Shown one piece after another: positions 12,854-17,624 of a stretch of DNA of 17,624 bases. The stretch is from an uncultured Phascolarctobacterium sp. (GTDB lineage Bacteria; Bacillota; Negativicutes; Acidaminococcales; Acidaminococcaceae). Made by a program: the position numbers and the translations under genes. The first letter of the stretch is position 1. Every line of letters begins with the position of its first letter. The notes beneath the pieces are model-generated. The model searched no databases. It worked only from the letters and a program-made list of their open reading frames with translations, and was not told the origin of the DNA. The stretch lies in assembly GCF_905212365.1 (NCBI RefSeq), contig NZ_CAJMEH010000047.1:1-17624 (forward strand), read 5' to 3'.

Positions 12854-13861
12854 ATGGAATTTGACGAGAGAATTATTGCCGGAGCGGAGCAGGAAAGCGA
12901 CGGTTGGCAGTACAGCCTGCGTCCGCGGCTTTTAAATGAATATATCGGACAGAATCAGGTCAAGGACAATCTTTCAGTTTTTATCAAAGCGGCAGCCGCC
13001 CGCCACGAGGCGCTGGACCATGTGCTGCTCTTTGGGCCTCCCGGCCTGGGCAAGACGACGCTGGCGAACATTATTGCCAATGAGCTGAACGTAAATATTC
13101 GCGTTACCAGCGGTCCGGCCATCGAGCGTCAGGGGGATTTGGCGGCGATTCTGACTAATTTGGGCGATAACGACGTGCTGTTTATCGATGAGATTCACCG
13201 CCTGTCCAAAACGGTGGAGGAAATACTTTATTCTGCCATGGAGGATTTTGCGCTGGATATCATCATCGGCAAGGGGCCTGCGGCCCGCAGCGTGCGGCTT
13301 GATTTGCCCCACTTTACGCTGATTGGCGCGACGACCCGCTTAGGCGCTATTGCCGCGCCCCTGCGCGACCGCTTTGGCGTGCAGTGCTGCTTGGAATTTT
13401 ATAAGCCCGAGGAGCTGCAGTATATTATTACCCGCGCGGCCGATATTTTAGGCGTGAAAATCGCTGCGGACGGGGCTGCTGAAATTGCCCGCCGCAGCCG
13501 CGGTACGCCGCGTATTGCTAACCGCCTGCTGAAACGGGTGCGGGATTTCGCTCAGGTTTTGGGTGCGGAAAGCATTGGCCGCCAGCTGGCCGACGAAGCG
13601 CTGGCGAAGCTGGAGGTGGACCGTTACGGTTTGGACCGCAGCGATCGGCGTATTTTGCAGACCATCGTCAAAACCTTTGACGGCGGGCCTGTGGGTATTG
13701 AAACTATTGCTGCGGCAGTCAGCGAGGAAGCGTCCACCATTGAGGACGTTATCGAGCCTTATCTGATGCAGCTGGGTCTGCTGCGGCGCACGTCGCGGGG
13801 GCGCATGGCTACCCGGGAGGCTTATCGCTATATGGGCGTGCCTTATGTCGAGAACAAGTAG
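12854..13861 (+). CDS. ruvB: Holliday junction branch migration ATPase RuvB
   Basis: A 335-residue AAA+ motor that drives branch migration with RuvA. It has the N-terminal SLRPRLLNEYIGQ block (21-33), Walker A GPPGLGKTTLA (61-71), Walker B VLFIDEIHRL (108-117), sensor-1 IGATTRLG and the C-terminal winged helix ending in RTSRGRMATREAYRYMG. All key residues are intact. GGAGGG (12843-12848) lies 5 bases before ATG. It is 31 bases after ruvA and 9 bases before queH. Confidence 0.97.
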   Translation: MEFDERIIAGAEQESDGWQYSLRPRLLNEYIGQNQVKDNLSVFIKAAAARHEALDHVLLFGPPGLGKTTLANIIANELNVNIRVTSGPAIERQGDLAAILTNLGDNDVLFIDEIHRLSKTVEEILYSAMEDFALDIIIGKGPAARSVRLDLPHFTLIGATTRLGAIAAPLRDRFGVQCCLEFYKPEELQYIITRAADILGVKIAADGAAEIARRSRGTPRIANRLLKRVRDFAQVLGAESIGRQLADEALAKLEVDRYGLDRSDRRILQTIVKTFDGGPVGIETIAAAVSEEASTIEDVIEPYLMQLGLLRRTSRGRMATREAYRYMGVPYVENK

Positions 13862-13870
13862 GAGGCGGCC

Positions 13871-14488
13871 ATGAAGCTTTTATTACATGCCTGCTGCGGG
13901 TCCTGCTCCTGCTACCCGACAGAAACGCTGAATGCGGACGGCGTGGATTTTACGATTTTATTTTTTAATCCGAATATTCATCCCTACAAGGAATTTAAAC
14001 ATCGCTTGAGTACGCTGCGGGAGTTTTGCGAGAAGAAACAGTACAAGCTGATTATCGATAAAAGCTATCCGCTGGAGGAATGCATTAGAGGGATGCTGGC
14101 CGAGCCTGCGGTGCGCTGCGCCTTCTGCTACCGTATGCGTATGCGTTATGCGGCGCAGCTGGCTAAGGAAAACGGCTTCGACGCTTTCAGCACTACGCTT
14201 TTGGTAAGTCCTTATCAAAAGCATGAGCTGATTAAGCGCGAGGCGCAGGCGGCGGCTGAGGAATTTGGCGTGAATTTTTATTATGAGGATTTTCGCAGCG
14301 GTTATCAGCGGGGCGTGGATATCAGCCTGGAGATGGGCCTGTACCGCCAGCAGTACTGCGGCTGCGTTTTCAGCGAGCGTGACCGCTACGAAATTCGTAA
14401 GGCAAAAAAGCACGGTGCGGAAGTACCGCAGGAAAAATTTATCAGAGTGAGCAAAAATATTAGTATGGTCAACTTGGATGTAAAGTAA
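13871..14488 (+). CDS. queH: Epoxyqueuosine reductase QueH
   Basis: A 205-residue QueH (formerly DUF208), which reduces epoxyqueuosine to queuosine in tRNA and replaces the cobalamin-dependent QueG. The N-terminal HACCGSCSCYP has the paired Cys8-Cys9; Cys83 and Cys86 (CAFCYRMRM) complete the iron-sulfur ligand set known for the family, and Cys163/Cys165 (YCGCVFSE) form the CxC pair. It lies 9 bases after ruvB and in the same run as queA and tgt, so the last three queuosine steps are together here. The preQ1 biosynthesis genes are not in this window. Confidence 0.94.
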   Translation: MKLLLHACCGSCSCYPTETLNADGVDFTILFFNPNIHPYKEFKHRLSTLREFCEKKQYKLIIDKSYPLEECIRGMLAEPAVRCAFCYRMRMRYAAQLAKENGFDAFSTTLLVSPYQKHELIKREAQAAAEEFGVNFYYEDFRSGYQRGVDISLEMGLYRQQYCGCVFSERDRYEIRKAKKHGAEVPQEKFIRVSKNISMVNLDVK

Positions 14489-14497
14489 GGAGCAGTC

Positions 14498-15784
14498 ATG
14501 CTGAAAAAACTGTTATTGATAGTTATGATAACGCTGTCCTGCGCTTTTTGTTCTGCGGCGGCAGCGGCGGAACAGCTGCGCGTAGCGTTGGCGGTCGGGC
14601 AATCGACAGTGGAAATCAGCTGTGACGATGAATTTGAGGTCATGAGCGGTGGGCAGAAAACCGTAATGCCCAAGGGGAAGTATTTTCTGCATACTGAGGA
14701 TGGCAGGCTGCAGCTGGACGAGCAGCACCAATTCGGCGGCAGCATTTATGTGCAGGCTCTGCCGGGTAAGGCGCTGCCGCAAATCAACAAGCGTTCCTAT
14801 AAGGGCTATTTGCGGGCGCTTTTGCAGGATAATAAGCTGACCGTAATTAATTATGTCGGGCTGGAGGATTATTTGGCCAGCGTTTTGCCGTCCAAGACCA
14901 TGGTGGTGTGGCCCGAAGAGGCCGTTAAGGCGCAGGCTGTGGCCGCCCGCTCCTATGCGTTGTATATGCGGTTGCGCAATAGAAACGAATATTATGATTT
15001 ATTGGCAACCGACGCCGAACTGCAGTATACGGGCACTGGCCCGCGCATTGAAAAGGCTGGCGTTACTAAGCTGATTCAGGCGACGGCAGGACAGTATCTG
15101 CAGGACGCCTACGGTACGCCGGTGCAGGCTGTGACTACCTCCAGCAGCGGCGGCAGAACCGAAGCCGCAGTTAATCTGTGGGGCAGGGAGGTCGGCTATT
15201 TGCAGTCCGTGGAGGATTACGACAGCGACAGCCCGGAATATACCTGGGAATATCGCGCTACGCCTGCTCTGCTGGAAGGGCAGCTGGCCCAGCGCGGCTT
15301 TGTGGTTGGCAAGCTGAACAGCGTGCGTCTGTCGCCCCTGGATGAAATGGGCTCCGACAGAACGCCGACGGGGCGCGTAAAGTACCTGATACTTTCCGGT
15401 ATTGCCGGAACGGCTAAAATCAGCGGCCAGGAGCTGGCCGATATTTTGGGCCTGAACAGCGTTTTATTCGACGTAGAAACAGGCACGCCGCCGCCGGAAA
15501 CGCTCAAGGTGCCTATCGAGGACCGTTACGGCTTCGAGGTGGGCAGTAAGGATATCGACATTAAAATTAAAGAGGATGATAAGCCGGTCTGGAACACGCT
15601 GCTGCGCAGCTACCATATGCTGGGCGGCGGTAAGGATGAAAAGCTGATTTTCCACGGCAAGGGCAAGGGCTCCGGCCTGGGGCTTAGCGCCTGGGGCGCG
15701 CGGGGCATGGTCAACGCCGATGAAAAGATAACCTATAAGGATATTTTGGCGCATTACTATCCGGGAACCAGATTGGTAAGATAA
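14498..15784 (+). CDS. SpoIID/LytB-domain protein (probable secreted peptidoglycan lytic transglycosylase)
   Basis: A 428-residue exported protein. A signal peptide covers about 1-24 (hydrophobic core LLLIVMITLSCAFCSA). The SpoIID domain spans about 95-385, with the signature VWPEEAVKAQAVAARSYAL (137-155), where Glu140/Glu141 match the catalytic-acid region, then TTSSSGGRTE (213-222) and SVEDYDSDSPEYTWE (237-251). The C-terminal block GKGKGSGLGLSAWGARGM is also typical. SpoIID cuts glycan strands lacking stem peptides during endospore engulfment, but non-sporulating relatives carry homologues. AAGGAG (14487-14492) overlaps the queH stop. Placement between ruv/que genes is also seen in other Firmicutes. 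Whether this organism sporulates cannot be told here, so I do not assign spoIID. Confidence 0.88.
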   Translation: MLKKLLLIVMITLSCAFCSAAAAAEQLRVALAVGQSTVEISCDDEFEVMSGGQKTVMPKGKYFLHTEDGRLQLDEQHQFGGSIYVQALPGKALPQINKRSYKGYLRALLQDNKLTVINYVGLEDYLASVLPSKTMVVWPEEAVKAQAVAARSYALYMRLRNRNEYYDLLATDAELQYTGTGPRIEKAGVTKLIQATAGQYLQDAYGTPVQAVTTSSSGGRTEAAVNLWGREVGYLQSVEDYDSDSPEYTWEYRATPALLEGQLAQRGFVVGKLNSVRLSPLDEMGSDRTPTGRVKYLILSGIAGTAKISGQELADILGLNSVLFDVETGTPPPETLKVPIEDRYGFEVGSKDIDIKIKEDDKPVWNTLLRSYHMLGGGKDEKLIFHGKGKGSGLGLSAWGARGMVNADEKITYKDILAHYYPGTRLVR

Positions 15785-15805
15785 ATAAAAGAGAGAAGAG
15801 AAGCA

Positions 15806-16834
15806 ATGCTAGTAACAGATTTTGATTATGAGCTGCCGCAGGAGCTGATTGCGCAGCATCCTATGGAGCCCCGCGACCATTCGCGGCTGCTGGTGGTGGA
15901 TAAGGAAAGCGGCGCTTTGGAGCACCGTCATTTTTACGATTTGCCGGATTACCTGCGTCCCGGCGACGTGCTGGTATTTAACGATACCCGCGTTATTCCG
16001 GCGCGTCTGCACGGCGTTAAGGATACTGGCGCGCATGTGGAGGTTTTCCTGCTGACCCGCAAGGACGCTACCGATTGGGAGGTTTTGGTGCGCCCAGGCA
16101 AAAAGCTGCAGGTGGGCGCTAAGATTAAATTCAGCGACGAGCTTTCCTGCGAGGTTATCGAGCATACGGATTTTGGCGGCCGCGTAGTGCGCTTTGCCTA
16201 CGACGGTATTTTTGAAGAAATTTTGGATCGACTGGGCGAAACGCCCTTGCCGCCGTACATTACCGCGCCGTTGGAGGATAAGGAGCGCTACCAGACGGTG
16301 TATAACCGTGAGCGCGGCAGCGCGGCAGCGCCCACTGCCGGACTGCATTTTACTAAGGAGCTTTTGCAGAAGATCAAGGACATGGGCTGCGAGGAGGTTT
16401 TCGTAACGCTGCATGTGGGCTTGGGCACCTTCCGTCCGGTCAGCGAGGCTAATATCGAGGACCATAAAATGCACCGGGAATTTTATACCGTATCCCAGGA
16501 GGCTGCCGATACTGTGAACAAGGCTAAGGCCGAGGGCCGCCGCATTATCGCCGTAGGCACGACGGCCGTGCGCACGCTGGAATCGGCCGGAGCGGACGGC
16601 ACGCTGAAGGCCGGCGGCAGCTGGACGAATATTTTCATTTATCCCGGCTATCAATTCCGTTTTGTGGACGCTCTGGTAACTAATTTCCATCTGCCGCAAA
16701 GCACGCTGCTGATGCTGGTATCGGCTTTATCCAGCCGCGAAATCATGCTGGCGGCCTATAAAAAGGCGGTGGAGGAAAAATACCGCTTCTTTTCCTTTGG
16801 TGACGCCATGTTTATCAAGGACAGTAAAAAATAA
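15806..16834 (+). CDS. queA: S-adenosylmethionine:tRNA ribosyltransferase-isomerase QueA
   Basis: A 342-residue QueA, which transfers and isomerises the ribosyl part of S-adenosylmethionine onto preQ1-modified tRNA to give epoxyqueuosine. It begins MLVTDFDYELPQELIAQHP and carries the conserved blocks FNDTRVIPARL, AAPTAGLHFT, HVGLGTFRPV and VGTTAVRTLE. The length is typical. The ribosome binding site is a purine-rich AGAGAGAAGAGAAG rather than a clear GGAGG. It sits 21 bases after the SpoIID-type gene and 41 bases before tgt. Confidence 0.96.
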   Translation: MLVTDFDYELPQELIAQHPMEPRDHSRLLVVDKESGALEHRHFYDLPDYLRPGDVLVFNDTRVIPARLHGVKDTGAHVEVFLLTRKDATDWEVLVRPGKKLQVGAKIKFSDELSCEVIEHTDFGGRVVRFAYDGIFEEILDRLGETPLPPYITAPLEDKERYQTVYNRERGSAAAPTAGLHFTKELLQKIKDMGCEEVFVTLHVGLGTFRPVSEANIEDHKMHREFYTVSQEAADTVNKAKAEGRRIIAVGTTAVRTLESAGADGTLKAGGSWTNIFIYPGYQFRFVDALVTNFHLPQSTLLMLVSALSSREIMLAAYKKAVEEKYRFFSFGDAMFIKDSKK

Positions 16835-16836
16835 CG

Positions 16837-16854
16837 AAGGCCGCTTGCGGCCTT
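16837..16854. other. Intercistronic hairpin between queA and tgt
   Basis: AAGGCCG (16837-16843) pairs with CGGCCTT (16848-16854) around a CTTG tetraloop. No T-run follows, so it is unlikely to end transcription. It may act as a processing or stability element ahead of tgt. Confidence 0.45.
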
Positions 16855-16875
16855 GAAGCTTATAAAGGAGGCTAT

Positions 16876-17624
16876 ATGCAGCACGCAGTAACCTACGAAC
16901 TAATTAAGGAATGCAGCCGCAGCGGCGCGCGTCTGGGCCGCCTGCACACGCCCCACGGTACCTTTGAAACGCCCATGTTCATGCCCGTGGGTACGCAGGC
17001 CACGGTTAAAACCTTAGCGCCGGAAGAGCTGTACGAGATGGGCAGTCAGGTGATTTTGTCCAATACCTACCATCTGTTTTTGCGCCCCGGTCACGAGCTG
17101 GTGCGCAAGGCGGGGGGCCTGCATAAATTTATGAATTACGAACGGGGTATGCTGACGGACAGCGGCGGCTTTCAGGTGTTCAGCCTGGGAGCTATGCGCA
17201 AAATTACGGAGGAAGGCGTTATGTTTCGCTCCCACATCGACGGCAGCAGGCAGTTTTTGTCGCCGGAGGTCAGCACGCAGGTGCAGGAAGCCCTGGGCGC
17301 AGATATTGCCATGGCCTTTGACGAATGCATTCCCTATCCGGCGGATTATGATTATGCCAAGCGCTCCACCGAGCGTACTACCCGCTGGGCTAAGCGCTGC
17401 CTGGAAACCCACACCCGTGAGGATCAGTCCATGTTCGGCATTGTGCAGGGCGCGTTTTACGAGGATCTGCGCATCGAGAGTGCGAAGGCGCTCAGCGATA
17501 TGGATTTCCCCGGCTACGGCATCGGCGGCTACTCGGTGGGCGAGGACCACGAGACCATGTTCGAGACCCTGGCGCCGCTGGCTTCCGAGTACATGCCCAA
17601 GCACAAGCCGCGCTACCTGATGGG
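16876..17624 (+). CDS. tgt: tRNA-guanine transglycosylase Tgt (partial, 3' end off window)
   Basis: An open frame from ATG 16876 to the window edge gives 249 full codons, about two thirds of the usual 370-380 residues. It exchanges guanine-34 for preQ1 in GUN-anticodon tRNAs. Visible motifs are TPMFMPVGTQATVK (32-45), LTDSGGFQVFSLG (93-105) with Asp95, FDECIPYP around Asp149, GIVQGAFYEDLR (188-199) and KPRYLM at the edge. The second catalytic Asp and the zinc-binding Cys/His cluster lie beyond the window. AAAGGAGG (16864-16871) precedes the start. The preQ1-binding loop reads GIGGYSVGE (215-223), with Tyr219 where Leu is usual. Confidence 0.95.
   Translation, partial: MQHAVTYELIKECSRSGARLGRLHTPHGTFETPMFMPVGTQATVKTLAPEELYEMGSQVILSNTYHLFLRPGHELVRKAGGLHKFMNYERGMLTDSGGFQVFSLGAMRKITEEGVMFRSHIDGSRQFLSPEVSTQVQEALGADIAMAFDECIPYPADYDYAKRSTERTTRWAKRCLETHTREDQSMFGIVQGAFYEDLRIESAKALSDMDFPGYGIGGYSVGEDHETMFETLAPLASEYMPKHKPRYLM

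Noticed and set aside
15809..16699. A 296-codon open frame antisense to queA
   Set aside because: queA is unmistakable on the plus strand. The antisense frame has no recognisable motifs and is a codon-composition shadow.
1..17624. Mobile elements, CRISPR arrays, tRNA or rRNA genes
   Set aside because: No transposase or integrase motifs, no terminal inverted repeats with target duplications, no regular short repeats with spacers and no cloverleaf or rRNA sequence were seen on reading both strands.

Overview
The window looks like chromosomal DNA from a diderm Firmicute of the class Negativicutes (the Acidaminococcaceae/Veillonellaceae/Selenomonadaceae type). Two features support this together. 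The Firmicute-style order yebC-ruvC-ruvA-ruvB-queH-spoIID-queA-tgt sits next to genes that need an outer membrane: a YadA-type trimeric autotransporter and an ArnT-like lipid glycosyltransferase. Strong GGAGG-type ribosome binding sites and intrinsic terminators fit as well. The genus cannot be fixed from the sequence alone. I see no rRNA, tRNA, CRISPR array, insertion sequence, integrase or phage gene, and no gene-free stretch longer than about 300 bases.

Region 1 (1-4509) is a tight plus-strand gene set. It holds the tail of an upstream gene, a ChbG/YdjC-family (HpnK/NaxD-like) deacetylase, a flippase-like multi-spanning protein, an NAD-dependent sugar epimerase and a GT39/ArnT-like glycosyltransferase. 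Together they fit a pathway that deacetylates a lipid-linked HexNAc, flips it and transfers the amino sugar to an envelope acceptor, most likely lipid A. An Asp/Glu racemase-family gene follows (4582-5301) and ends in a strong terminator.

Region 2 (5370-7990) appears to be an accessory surface module. A LuxR-type regulator with four predicted membrane segments precedes a short trimeric autotransporter adhesin. Five copies of a 12-bp motif, near GGCGGACTTACG, lie in the two upstream intergenic regions. One pair lies upstream of each gene, and both pairs have exactly 32-bp spacing. I infer one regulator controls both genes, possibly the LuxR-type protein itself. The adhesin has a coiled-coil stalk with five consecutive IxxN heptads, a duplicated 36-residue segment and an unusual 52-residue Ala/Lys/Glu-rich tail after the membrane anchor.

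Region 3 (7990-10794) has a bidirectional terminator, a minus-strand TetR-family regulator, and a divergent promoter region. On the plus strand follow rmuC, an overlapping small two-helix membrane protein, and a Nudix hydrolase.

Region 4 (10840-17624) starts with a good sigma-70 type promoter, then yebC, a terminator, and the Holliday-junction genes ruvC, ruvA and ruvB. The queuosine genes queH, queA and tgt follow with a SpoIID-type peptidoglycan enzyme between queH and queA. tgt runs off the end of the window.
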